Positions 44,526-54,889 of a DNA stretch of 64,000 nt are shown in pieces. The DNA is from Carallia brachiata (taxonomy: Eukaryota > Streptophyta > Magnoliopsida > Malpighiales > Rhizophoraceae), in contig JADCRB010000072.1 of assembly GCA_021464245.1 (NCBI GenBank), positions 186,001 to 250,000 on the forward strand, written 5' to 3'. The notes under the pieces are model-generated. The model had not been told where the DNA came from and ran no database searches. It was given only the letters and a program-made list of their open reading frames with translations. The stretch's first letter is position 1, and every line of letters starts with the position of its first letter. Position numbers and translations under genes: made by a program.

Positions 44526-47129
44526 ATGGGCATTCTAAATCTCTGCATTCTCCTCCTCAACGTCCTGCTGTCTACAGCCACATCCCAAACCCTGCAGTCT
44601 TACAAGCCAACTGACTTAATACTCCTCAACTGTGGTGAATCTTCTCCTACAACATCACCAGACGGCCGGAAATGGGACCCTGAAACCAAGTCTCAGTACC
44701 TTCCTTCCAACTCTCAAATGTCTTCAACTTCCACAGCTTCTGAACAGGATCCTTCAGTTACCCTTGTGCCTTACATGACAGCCTGTGTCATTCATTCCAA
44801 ACTCACCTATACCTTCCCTGTCTCGCCTGGACCCAAGTTCCTTCGTCTCTATTTCTATCCCGCTACGTACTCAGGCCTCGACAAATCAAGCTCTTTTTTC
44901 TCTGTCGTCGCGAATGGTTTCACCCTTTTAAGCAACTTCAGTGCGTATTTAACTGTTTCTGCTGTGAATCGTAAAGCTGCTGGATCAATGGTTAAGGAAT
45001 TTATAGTCACCGTTCAGGGCAAGCAACAGCTGGAGGTAACATTTACTCCAATTCCAAGCTCTTTTGCATTTATTAATGGCATAGAAATAGTTTCTATGCC
45101 TGACGGTCTGTACACAACAAACATAGATCGCCCCTATACCTTTGTCAGCTCCGGCAATCCTGGCACTTTCTACTTCGACAACACAACAGCTCTTGAAACT
45201 GTTTACAGGCTGAATGTTGGTGATGGTTATGTTTCCAATGTTGATGATTCAGGACTGTTTCGGACATGGCTAGATGATTCACATTATATCTTTGCTGCAC
45301 AATCTGGGATTACGCATCGTGCACCGGATGATGTCCCAATAATGTACACAAAGGAGACGCCTGCATATGTTGCGCCAACTGCTGTGTACGAGACTAAACG
45401 TACTATGGGCAATAATCCTCAAATTAACCTTAATTACAACCTTACATGGCTCTTCAATGTTGATTCCGGGTTCAATTACCTTGTCAGGCTACATTTCTGT
45501 GAGACGGAACCAGTTAAGCCTGGTGAACGAGTGTTTTTCGTGTTCATTAATAACATGACAGCCGAGGAACAAGAAGATGTTATGCATTGGAGTGGTGGCA
45601 CTGGTGTTCCGGTTTACAAAGACTTCATTGTGTGGGTCCCAGGAGGAAGCTCTGGCAAGGTGGATTTATGGCTGGCTCTACACCCTAATAACCGTTCCGG
45701 GCCTAAATATGCTGATGCCATTTTGAATGGTTTGGAGATATTCAAGTTGAACAGATCGGATGGTGATATTGCCGGACCGAATCCTGAACTTGTAGTGGCT
45801 GCTGCACCACCAAAACAGCTGCCAATGTCAATAAAGAAAGCAAATGGGAAAAGAACATTGCCTCTGGTTATAGCCATTGGAGCTGTCATTGCTGCTTTGT
45901 TTGCTTTCTCTGTTGTATTCTGTTTCTTTGCCTACCAAAGGCGAAAGAAAATGGAGGACTCTGGCGCTAGTACCCAAAAATCTGCACTGCCGACTGAACT
46001 TTGTCATCAGTTTACAATAGCCGAGATCAAAGCAGCAACAGGAAACTTTGATGAGCACAATCTTATTGGCGTCGGAGGCTTTGGCAATGTGTACAAAGGG
46101 TATCATGAATCTGCATCCATTCCAGTTGCCATCAAACGGCTGAATTCGTCTTCCGAGCAAGGAATCAGGGAGTTTCGTACGGAGATTGAGATGTTGTCCA
46201 GGCTCCGGCACATCCATCTTGTGCCTTTGATTGGATATTGTGATGATCAAGGAGAGATGATTCTAGTTTATGAGTACATGCCGAATGGGGCTCTTAAAGA
46301 CCATCTTTACAAAACAGATAGCCCTCCTCTGCCCTGGAAGCAGAGACTAGAAATATGCATTGGTGCAGCAAGAGGGCTACATTATCTTCACTCAGGTACA
46401 AAGCACACAATCATCCACCGGGACATTAAGCCAACTAACATACTATTGGACGAGAACTGGGTGGCCAAGGTTTCGGATTTCGGGTTGTCCAAATTAGGCC
46501 CCGCTAGTATGTCACAGTCTCATGTCAGCACTATTGTTAAGGGTAGTTTTGGTTACATTGATCCTGAATATTCTCGCAGGCAACGGCTCACCGAGAAATC
46601 TGATGTGTACTCATTTGGTGTGGTGTTGCTTGAGGTACTATGTGCAAGGAGACCACTTATCCCAAGCCTGCCAAAGGATCAAGTGAGCTTGGCTGAGTGG
46701 GGCCGGAAATGTCATCAAAGAGGAACCCTTGATCAGATCATAGACCCATATCTGAAAGGTGAAGTTGCACCTGAATGTCTGAAGAAATTTGGAGAGATTT
46801 GTTATAATTGTTTGCATGATATAGGAAGTGAAAGGCCAACAATGGTTGACGTGGTGTGGGGGCTTGAATTTGCATTGCAACTTCAGGAAGCTGCTGAGAA
46901 GAACAAGAAGGATCCTGACAGAGTTGATTTTAATCAGGAAATCCCATTGTTGCCACGTGGAGAGGCTGTTACCTCTGGTAATGATGATGACCCATTTTCA
47001 GGGTCCAGGATCACACTTGGAACAAGTGGAACCAGTACCACTTTAAGTGATCCTGATGGAGCGAGACCAGGCGCTGTCTTCTCAGAAATAATGAATTCCA
47101 TGGGCGATGAGATTGCAATCGGAAGCTAG
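44526..47129 (+). CDS. CrRLK1L (FERONIA-like) receptor kinase, receptor-4, intact
   Basis: This single open frame of 867 residues has no introns, as is usual in the family. Order: signal peptide (1-20); malectin-like ectodomain (about 25-410, starting YKPTDLILLNCG, with RLHFCE at 321-326 and many NxS/T sites); membrane span (about 445-470); Ser/Thr kinase (about 510-785) with P-loop GVGGFGNVYKG (515-525), Lys536, HRD at 631-633, DFG at 651-653 and GSFGYIDPEY; and a Ser/Asp-rich tail. All catalytic residues are present, so it is predicted to be an active RD kinase at the plasma membrane, sensing RALF peptides or wall state. The catalytic loop reads HRDIKPTN where many relatives have HRDVKTTN. 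It is the only receptor here with an unbroken frame. Closest local relative: receptor-6. Confidence 0.96.
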   Translation: MGILNLCILLLNVLLSTATSQTLQSYKPTDLILLNCGESSPTTSPDGRKWDPETKSQYLPSNSQMSSTSTASEQDPSVTLVPYMTACVIHSKLTYTFPVSPGPKFLRLYFYPATYSGLDKSSSFFSVVANGFTLLSNFSAYLTVSAVNRKAAGSMVKEFIVTVQGKQQLEVTFTPIPSSFAFINGIEIVSMPDGLYTTNIDRPYTFVSSGNPGTFYFDNTTALETVYRLNVGDGYVSNVDDSGLFRTWLDDSHYIFAAQSGITHRAPDDVPIMYTKETPAYVAPTAVYETKRTMGNNPQINLNYNLTWLFNVDSGFNYLVRLHFCETEPVKPGERVFFVFINNMTAEEQEDVMHWSGGTGVPVYKDFIVWVPGGSSGKVDLWLALHPNNRSGPKYADAILNGLEIFKLNRSDGDIAGPNPELVVAAAPPKQLPMSIKKANGKRTLPLVIAIGAVIAALFAFSVVFCFFAYQRRKKMEDSGASTQKSALPTELCHQFTIAEIKAATGNFDEHNLIGVGGFGNVYKGYHESASIPVAIKRLNSSSEQGIREFRTEIEMLSRLRHIHLVPLIGYCDDQGEMILVYEYMPNGALKDHLYKTDSPPLPWKQRLEICIGAARGLHYLHSGTKHTIIHRDIKPTNILLDENWVAKVSDFGLSKLGPASMSQSHVSTIVKGSFGYIDPEYSRRQRLTEKSDVYSFGVVLLEVLCARRPLIPSLPKDQVSLAEWGRKCHQRGTLDQIIDPYLKGEVAPECLKKFGEICYNCLHDIGSERPTMVDVVWGLEFALQLQEAAEKNKKDPDRVDFNQEIPLLPRGEAVTSGNDDDPFSGSRITLGTSGTSTTLSDPDGARPGAVFSEIMNSMGDEIAIGS

Positions 47130-47609
47130 CCTACAAGATACCATGACTATATGCAGTCTTACATTTTAATCACTGTATTAAGTTTTTAGTTTTATATCTA
47201 TATATCCTTACTTTTGTATCATATGGGTTTAAGAGATTTTTACTTTGACTCAAAAAAAAAAAGAAAAAAAGGAGCAAAATAGCAAAACCTTAAGTTCATA
47301 TGTAAAATAATGTGACAATCTATATATTGGGACCTTTTATATATATATATATATATTCTGACATATAACAGAAATGGGCATCAATTATCTAAGTACTTAA
47401 TTAGTAAAATCTCATAGTATTATTACACGAGGTCTAGCGAATCCCCATATACTTGGATGCGTGAATGAATACTTGTGTATCTCAGAGTTTTGGACTGGTT
47501 TTGTTTTTACATGGAGGTCTTCAACTAGCAGTTTTCTCAACTGGTACTTGGTTACCTCATTTTGAAGCCATTGGGTTAGTTATTAATTAATTTTTAGCTT
47601 TCTTACGAA
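47130..47609. other. Receptor-4 3' flank
   Basis: Probable 3' UTR and AT-rich flank with a short (TA)n run near 47339-47357. Nothing else is seen. Confidence 0.45.
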
Positions 47610-47750
47610 ACTTGCCACTACAATTGTCTGCATCTCCAAGAAAAATGTTATGTATAGCAAAGAGTAGACCCCTATTGATGTTAGCAGGTTTTGATCCCAT
47701 GTCCTCTGCATGGATTCAAGATCTTAATCACTCAAACCACTCCAATGATT
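47610..47750 (-). mobile_element. tRNA-derived SINE-like sequence
   Basis: On the minus strand GTGGTTTGAGTGATTAAGAT (box A-like) is followed by GGGATCAAAACC (box B-like), matching the order of the sequence at 36490-36600. It is an old copy that was duplicated along with its surroundings. Confidence 0.5.
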
Positions 47751-47764
47751 GTAGAAGACACAAT

Positions 47765-48215
47765 AAGGGTGACCACCGGTTCGGTTCGAACCGAAACCAG
47801 ACCGTTTGTTAACTAGAATTAAAATAGACCAGTCGGACGATTCTAGTTACAGAATTGTAATCGGCCAAGTGAAGGTTTGGTTCTGATTCTTTCTTTTAGG
47901 AAACATAGAACCGGTGGTAGGCAACTTAATTAATATCTAATTAAGTCCAAGCCTTTTTGTTATTCAAATTTTCCCTCATTAAACTAATTGAAATTTTATT
48001 TTTATAATTTTAGATCGTTTAAAAAAATTTAGAAATAGATTAAACTGGAACCGGCATAACTAGAACCGTTGACAAACCGGAACTGGAACCGCCGGTGAAC
48101 CAAAACTGGACCAGACCATCTACAGATGGTTTGGTTAAGGTTCAAAATATCTTAGAACTAAAACCGACGGTTCAGAACCGTAACTTGAATAAAACCGAAC
48201 CATGGGCAGCCCTAA
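47765..48215. mobile_element. 451-bp hAT-like MITE
   Basis: Inverted ends AAGGGTGACCACCGGTTCGGTT and (complement) TTAGGGCTGCCCATGGTTCGGTT enclose AACCGG-rich sequence. Imperfect 8-bp direct repeats GACACAAT (47757-47764) and GACAAACT (48216-48223) flank it. The copy downstream of receptor-3 (36.6 kb) lacks it. No coding capacity, despite 66-85-codon frames on both strands. Confidence 0.6.
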
Positions 48216-48239
48216 GACAAACTACCATGTTGGAATGGA

Positions 48240-48850
48240 CAACTAAGTTAATGCACCAAAGCCTGGTACCGGATGCGATATTCTGCAGTGTAGGGCCTAA
48301 CCCCAATTCAGTTTGAAAGGCCCAATCCATGATCCATTTAATCGGCTTGCCCGTAGGGAACCCAGCGTGCTGGGTATCTGTAAAAAAGCTTGGGACTCCA
48401 TTTTGGGTTTCATGAGTTTCCACGACCACTCGCAGTTTTGCGTAGCATCAGACTTTTTTTAATGGTGTAACAGTCTTATTAATGAAAAAAAAAAAAAAAG
48501 AAAAGCTTAGGACTATAGATAAAAATAAAAAAAAAACCATAGGACAAAAGCTGAAAGGACGAACACCAAAGCGTCAAACAATTTCTAAGTTATTAGATGT
48601 TTCTATAGAACTATGTGGCATTGAAAGTTTTATTATTATTTAAAATTAAATTGTGCATTAAAATTTTAGTGATAACCAACAATTGTGCATTATGTGAATT
48701 GACAGAGACACTTGATAGAGACAACGAACACGCATGATTTCAATGTTCTCATTCACTTCCAATTGCTATTTGTATTTGTAATTAAACTGATTTAAGTACC
48801 GTATCTCATTTTATTTATTTGCAATAAGCTAGCTAACAGTAGTGAAGACT
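48240..48850. repeat. Receptor downstream segment (copy of 36.6 and 39.0 kb)
   Basis: Matches 36595-36720 and then 38960-39130, with the 37969-38503 element absent. Shows the pre-insertion state of that site. No gene. Confidence 0.6.
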
Positions 48851-49030
48851 GGAAAGATAGTAAGTCTTTTTTACAATCATACTAAAATTTTTTGTAATAA
48901 AAAAAAAAAAGATATTTGTTTTATAAAAAATATTATAATAGTTGCAAAAAATTAAAATTTTATTACAAACGAGTAAAATTCGAGAAAAAAATTTTGAATT
49001 TCTAATTTTTTACTCATGAAAGTTAAATTG

Positions 49031-49160
49031 GAGAAAGGAATATCTTGAAGCCTTGAGAAGGCAAAGGTACATCAGTAATCAAGGTTGAAACGAGCTTTAG
49101 CTCACCAGTAGCTTTATATATCACTGGTAGCTGTATATATATCTATAAAGCTGAAAGTCT
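49031..49160 (-). promoter_or_regulatory. Orphan receptor promoter and leader
   Basis: The minus strand aligns with the leader and promoter of receptor-6 (62500-62650), including CTTTGCCTTCTCAAGGCTTCA and a TATA-rich run about 49105-49145. Homology ends about 25 bp before where the start codon should be, and no receptor coding sequence follows. It marks a third minus-strand receptor that has been lost. Confidence 0.65.
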
Positions 49161-49249
49161 GGAATTGTCGAACCAATCAAAGAAAATTTTTTTGAAAAAA
49201 TGAAGGATGATAGGTAAAACAACTTTCGAAGGAAACGCGGATCGAAAGT

Positions 49250-50250
49250 GGTGGGCTGACGAGACCAATTCAAAAGGACATTTTGTGTGGCCACATCACT
49301 TGCTTGCTTTCTAGTTTTTATCCCCTCAAGAATCCTTCGGTCGATTTCTCCAGTTGGAAAAGCTCGTCTTTTTATGGGGTCTAAGACAGAAGTGCCACAT
49401 TTTATGATGCCTTGATCCGGGGAAAAAGAAAAATAGAAATACGTATTATTATTAATTTCTATCATGTTCCTATGAATCAAATACAATTCTCCCCTTTTTG
49501 GTTCCTTTTAATTACAAAAATCCTTGAAATTAATTTTTCAGAACATTTCCTCCTTACATTTGATTTTTTTTTTAAAAAAAATTTTGGTCATAAAGTACTA
49601 AAATGTTAACAAAGACATAACTTAGGGATTAAAATATGGACATAGAATGAAATATAGTGACCAAAGTATGAAAATTTTTTTCACAAATTTTAATAATTTT
49701 GATTGTGAATGAAATAGAAAAAATAATCTTTTCCAACAAAACGACTAACACGAAACTTCTGTAGCAAATTATTCTGGGACGCAAATATCAAGAATAATTT
49801 TCTAACAATCACAGTATATGTTTCGATAATTTTGTTTTAAGAGAAATTGTGACTAATATTTTTAAAATTTAAAAATAAAAAGTACTTTAAAAATATTAAT
49901 TTTTATTTAAAAAATAATAATTTCAGTTTTCAATTAGGATAAAATTTTAGATATAAATTGACGGAATATTAATTTTTTTTTTCTAATTATCTCCGACACG
50001 TGGCCATCACAATTAATTTAGAAAACAAAATCTCAACATAACTCGTTAGCCGTAGCAGTGTAGGCAACTGGCCTATGATTGCAATTTCATCGCATGAATC
50101 GCAGATTTTTCTGCTTAGACTGGTCCAAAAAGACTAGAGTAGGACAAACTCGGATTGTTTGCGCCTTGAGTGCATGCTATTATTTCTCCCAAGCGTAAAA
50201 CTCACGACCTGTGACCCAAGTCCACTATTTTAGTCCACGTCTTGACCGAG
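49250..50250. repeat. RALF-unit flank, second copy
   Basis: Collinear with 27660-28890 and 62700-63440. Here it links the orphan receptor promoter (left, minus) to the RALF-5 pseudogene (right, plus). The 637-bp MITE present at 28902-29538 is absent. No gene. Confidence 0.75.
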
Positions 50251-50669
50251 TCAAATGTGAAACAAATGAATGAGTTTCGATGTGACATAGTTGTGTTTTT
50301 AAATGGGTTGGTTAGGAGGATATAGGTTCTTAGGCAGAAGATTTTTTAATAATGTAATGATCATTATTATTTGTATAATAAGATTAATAAAATATTATAT
50401 AATAAATTATTATATTATTTTTTGTTATACACAAAATTAAAATTATTGTCTAAATATATCTTACAGTTATATTATTGACACTTTCTGTCTACCTCTTTTA
50501 TATCTTCCAATATTTTTCCTTTTTAAATATTAATAAAATAGAGACACATCTTATTTAATTATATTTATTAATTATATTTTTTTTAAAATAAAATTATTTA
50601 ACTATCTATATCATTTTAATTTTATTTAAAAAATTTTACTGATTTTTCTTTTAAATAATTTCTTCACAC
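50251..50669. other. AT-rich, no gene seen
   Basis: Low-complexity AT-rich sequence between the repeated flank and the hAT-like element. Nothing recognisable. Confidence 0.4.
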
Positions 50670-51206
50670 CTAAGAAGTACAGACACTTCTAAAATGGTGA
50701 GTGTCCGTGTCGGACACACGTGTCAGACACGACACTCGCCTGACACTGCTCGAACACGTGTCGGACACTCCGAAACGTGTTCAACAAAAAAAAAAAAAAA
50801 AAATTTGGACACGTGTGTCGGACACTTGTAATTCACGTGTCAGATACTTTTATATGTATTTGATATTTTAATTAGTATATTATAAATATATATATTATTT
50901 GCTTAAATATTTTATTATGTATACACACATATATATACATACATATATAGTATTTTTTAAAAGAATTATGAATAAAATACAAGTTATATTATAAAATATC
51001 ATAATAATAATTAATATGTACTATACATAGAAAAAAATTTAAAATTTATTAAAAATATTTAAATTACATACATACATATATAATATTTAATATATTTTAT
51101 AACCGTGTCTACGCCGTGTCCGTGTCCTAATTTTTTTAGAATTTCCGTGTCCCCGTATTCGTATCGTGTCGTGTCCGTATCCCGTATCCGTGTCTGTGCA
51201 TCCTAG
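50670..51206. mobile_element. 537-bp hAT-like MITE, GTGTCC-rich
   Basis: A perfect 8-bp direct repeat CTTCACAC flanks it (50662-50669, 51207-51214), the length typical of hAT elements. The ends are imperfect inverted repeats: CTAAGAAGTACAGACAC left, complement of CTAGGATGCACAGACAC right. Subterminal sequence is rich in GTGTCGGACAC motifs in both orientations. The equivalent site near 29960 is empty (TCCTCACACG). Confidence 0.85.
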
Positions 51207-51313
51207 CTTCACACGCTATTGGCTATCCAGACCCCATATGTTTTGTCTATTTATATAGCTCGCTCCAAACGTTGGAGGGGACGAAAAAAGAAAATGTTCA
51301 GAGGTTGAAAGAG

Positions 51314-51547
51314 ATGATAACCAACATAAAGATCGATTTCCTGAGGTTCTCCAAAGCTGTTTTTCTAGGTTTGATCGTTTCTGCTATCTCAGAGCCAACC
51401 GCTTTTAATGACCACACCGATTCTTCCTCCTTCTGCAATGCCACAAGAGGTGGCTGCAGTGAAGTTGTTGCGGATGCAAGAGGGTGTCCAATTCCAAGTC
51501 CTTTTGAAGCTAGCCTGGCCGCCAGGAATATTGGTTACAGAAGCTAG
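51314..51547 (+). pseudogene. RALF-like pseudogene, RALF-5
   Basis: From ATG 51314 the frame matches RALF-3 closely: the leader (IKIDFLRFSKAVFLGLIVSAISEP), three propeptide cysteines and the start of the RALF domain (NIGYRS, with Ile kept but Tyr lost in YIGY). It then stops at TAG 51545. The Cys-rich end is missing: immediately downstream the sequence turns back as an inverted copy of the RALF gene (51586-51723). The 3' flank of the gene resumes near 52209. It can make at most a 77-residue secreted fragment without the signalling core. Confidence 0.88.
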
Positions 51548-51723
51548 CTTCAAAAGGACTTGGGAAAGACAACCCATTGGCAATAGCGGCCAGGCTAGCT
51601 TCAGAAGGACTTGGAGTTGGACTCACTGGACTTCGAATTGGACCCCCTCTTGCGTCCGCAACAACGTCACTGCACTCACCTCTTGTGGCATTGCAGGAGG
51701 AGGAAGAATTGGTGTAGCCATTA
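51404..51723. repeat. Inverted repeat made of two RALF gene segments
   Basis: Left arm 51404-51522 is RALF sense sequence; right arm 51586-51723 is the antisense of the same part of a RALF gene. The loop is about 63 bp and holds a second small inverted repeat (AAGTCCTTTTGAAGCTAGC at 51496-51514 against its complement at about 51542-51560). The right arm is not a plain copy of the left. It matches RALF-3 better at several positions and has an extra CCAAGTCC-type unit like RALF-3's proline repeat, so it came from another RALF copy. Transcribed from the RALF promoter it would fold into a long hairpin. Confidence 0.9.
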
Positions 51724-51739
51724 ACACTACATTTAGATA

Positions 51740-52205
51740 AAATTCTTAAGAGAAGAAAGTGAGGGAGAGAAAAGTAAAAGAGAGAATCAGTAGAGGATAT
51801 AAATACTTTCTATTATCTCTTATATTTAAGAAGAGATGATGAAAAAAAAAATATAAATTCTTTTATTTGGGAAAGAGTGAAAAATGAAAGAGAGAAATAT
51901 AAAATATATTAGAATAATAATTTTATTCTTTATAATAATTCTCTTTAAATATTTTGCGTAAGTAAAATTATAATTTTTAAATTATGTGAGGGGTAATTAA
52001 GTTATTTAATAAATTTAGTAAGAGAATTAATAACTTTTCTCTCGTTTTTTAGATGATTAGTTTTGGTGGTGTAGGAAAAATTAAGAAAATTAAAAATTTT
52101 TCTCTCCTTCACGTTTCAAATATTTTCCAAACACAGCAATTTACCTTAATTTTCTCACTTTTCTCTCCCTCCCTCCTTTTCTTTCCTCCCAAACACAATG
52201 GTAGA
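51740..52205. mobile_element. AT-rich insertion with purine/pyrimidine arms
   Basis: It separates the RALF hairpin from the resumed RALF 3' flank. The left arm is purine-rich (AGAAAGTGAGGGAGAGAAAAG) and the right arm pyrimidine-rich (CTTTTCTCTCCCTCCCTCC), giving an imperfect inverted structure, and CCAAACACAATGG near the right end resembles a common plant MITE terminus. No clear target duplication was found. Confidence 0.45.
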
Positions 52206-52320
52206 GGTGGATGGATGTGAGGAAAATGCTGTGAAGTGCGAGTTTGAAGATCTGTATCGGTGATCTTCCTGTTGTACGTAGTCACTAGTTGAGTAATGTT
52301 TTTATGCGGATAGTAATAAG

Positions 52321-52765
52321 TGAAGTTCCCAGCAGATGCAGGGTTCCAGTGGTGCTTCCATTTTCCTGATAAAGTAGTTGTTTTGCTCATGTTGCATTCT
52401 AGCATTCAAAAATCAGTTAAGTCCGTTATGTTTACTGATTTGAAGACGCTGGAGCCTGCCTTGCAGCTGCTGATACGACTACATCAGTCTTAAGAATAAT
52501 TATAGCTTACTTAGTCAAGTTGTGATGTCATTATGTATTTAAATTTGAATTTGAACTAAAGTATATAAATTGTCAAGTATGTAACAGCTACTTAGATTGA
52601 ATTTTGTAAACTCTTAAGACTTCATATATAATGAAGCAAAGCAGCAATTAATAACATAAGCCATCTTCAGGAACTTCTCTCTTCTCTCGTTTTTCTGGTT
52701 TTCTTCCTAAGTTCATTAACTGAAAAACAGAACAACTAAGAGAGTTAACTGCCACTGAACCAACA
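52321..52765 (+). mobile_element. Solo LTR, 445 bp
   Basis: Begins TGAAGTTCCC and ends ACCAACA, with a TATA-like CATATATAATGAAG near 52622-52636, as in copia LTRs. Flanks are ATAAG (52316-52320) and CTAAG (52766-52770); the RALF-3 copy reads TACTAAGAACTC without interruption. This fits insertion into the RALF 3' flank and later loss of all but one LTR. Confidence 0.7.
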
Positions 52766-53947
52766 CTAAGAACTCATATATTGTTGTCTCCTTTCTTCTG
52801 TTTTTTTGGGCTCGTTTTTTGATCCTACTGGAAATGAAACGGTTGTCTTGAGTCTGAATGTCTTGAATTCGAATATGAGTTAATTAACAACAAAAGACAC
52901 ATATAAAATGCAAAATTTTGTTTGTGATAATGAGGTAAATTGCCATTCCATGCAGTGGCTTTCTACTGCAATGTTTCAGTGAATCTAGTCTAGATACTGC
53001 ATTTCAAATGACTTGAAGCTGGCATCACATAACAGTTAAATTGGCTTTATGAACAAAAAGATACTGGCAAAATTTCCTTTTCAAGGACCAGCCGACATGC
53101 AACGTGACAATCCCTCTACTTGAATCCTAGATGCCCTTGTTGTCAGGGTCCACAACTCGTTCTAGAGTCTTACAGAATATTACTAGGGTCTGGAATTCCA
53201 ATTTTTGAGTCTACATACTTGAAGAAACACTCACATGATAGATTGCATTATTCGGAGAAGAAATGAAGCAGCAAGATAGCGAAAAGCAATATGAGGAAAA
53301 TAACTAGTTTAGGCAAATTTCAAATTTGATATCTTCTACAGAAAGTTCATGCCTGTTCCGTTAATTGCTTTGCCCCTAATTTTGAGTTTGAAAGTTAAAC
53401 CACTCCAGGCTTTTATATTAGAATTTGATCGAGTAGTACTAAACAATATACAGTGCTTACATATTTCCAAAGATGGTAAAGTTACATCGAAATAGGTAGA
53501 TAGTTGAATTTATATATTTTAAACGTGAAACTACACATTAGATTGTCATGATTGTTTATCGTACATGTTTAAATTTTTATTGCATTTAAAATGAATACCA
53601 TAAATATGCCTTTTTTTTTTTAGCAAATACCATAAATATGCTTACACAATCACAATAGTATAACATGTTAGATTGAGTGTGGAATGCATCAAGTTGACTC
53701 CGTTTCATGGAGCTCACAAGAAGAACACCCATCAATTAATTACTCTTGTTTGGAATTTTCCAAGTCTTGATTGCCACAGAATATTTGATGATATTCTTGG
53801 AATTAGAAATTTCACAGATGACTTGTATACTAATAGCATATGCCCCGCATAACAAACATTATCGAGTACGGCGGCTCTCTTGACATTAAACCAAATGTTT
53901 GGTCCTTTGTCTACGTAGGACCAGTACATAATTTCTTCAATGTTCCT
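52766..53947 (+). promoter_or_regulatory. Receptor-5 upstream region
   Basis: Collinear with 30525-30810 and then 32291-33024, with the 1.5-kb insertion of the first copy absent. An extra ~120 bp sits at about 53330-53450. No gene. Confidence 0.6.
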
Positions 53948-54376
53948 ATGGCCAAAATCTGCTTTTCAATGCATCCAAGCTGTCATCCAGGATTCATCCT
54001 GGCCTATCTTCTCCATCTCCTCCACTCCATCGCAGCCACCGAAAATTTGCCGGCATACACTCCGACCGATCTCATTCTACTCAACTGTGGCACATATTCT
54101 AGCACAACTTCACTTAATGGACGCAGTTGGGACGGGGATAGCCGCTCCAAGTTTCTTGCCTCTAGCACCTCGCAGGCCTCCTCGGCTGCGCTTGCAGCCG
54201 AACAACAACCCTCAATTTCCTATGTTCCATACATGACTGCCCGAGTTATTCACTCTGCACTCAGCTACACTTTCCCTGTCCTGCCTGGCCCGAAATTTCT
54301 CCGTCTGTACTTCTATCGATCCACTTACTCCAATCTTGCCACATCCGAATCCTTCTTCTCTCTTACTGCTAATAAC
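53948..54376 (+). pseudogene. CrRLK1L receptor fragment, receptor-5
   Basis: From ATG 53948 the frame matches receptor-3 closely (MAKICFSM..., YTPTDLILLNCGTYSSTTSLNGRSW, ARVIHSALSYTFPVLPGPKFLRLYFY) up to SLTANN. There an LTR begins at 54377 and homology stops. The reading frame runs on into the LTR to 54613, giving a chimeric 221-residue frame: leader, first third of the malectin-like ectodomain, and about 79 LTR-encoded residues. Membrane span and kinase are absent. Nothing to its right continues the gene on this strand. Confidence 0.88.
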
Positions 54377-54759
54377 TGTTGGTATAGAAGCAGAAGACCA
54401 GCACACAAGCTGCAGAATTTGATGGTTCTGCAGAACCAAGGCTGCTGCAATTCAGAGAAAACAAACAAAACTAAAGAGAGCGGAGAAGAGATCTTAGCCG
54501 AAAGTGATAATGCTTTCATTGTATTCAAACTATATGTAATGTATTACAAAAAGAGTACAATAAGTATAATAGACCATGCTTCATCACAAGCACCCATACT
54601 AACATGTACTTAAACTGGAAACACAAGCTATTACCTAATCCCACTTAGATACATAACTTGTTCTAAAAGAAAACATTACATTATGGCAGTATATGCTTAG
54701 CTGACAGCATTACATCAAAAAGAAAAGTTGAGACATAACTAAGAGATTAAAATTGAACA
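54377..54759 (-). mobile_element. Copia-type LTR, truncating receptor-5
   Basis: Plus-strand ends are TG (54377) and CA (54759). On the minus strand the sequence has LTR-like transcription features (TATTATACTTATTGTACTC...) and ends CTATACCAACA. As no matching target repeat follows 54759, it seems to be the 3' LTR of a minus-strand element whose interior has been lost or replaced. Confidence 0.6.
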
Positions 54760-54889
54760 TCCAATTGACTGCTGGAAGGGATTAAGTTCGTCCACATAAA
54801 TGAAGTACTAGTATGCTATTTCTCTTTGCATTTTTTTTATGGGGGAAAGATTTCCCCTTTTTCTTGAAAACTATTAATTTTACTATGCT

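Noticed and set aside
48172..48429. 85-codon minus-strand frame
   Set aside because: Runs through a MITE end and duplicated noncoding flank; not conserved in the 36.6-kb copy.
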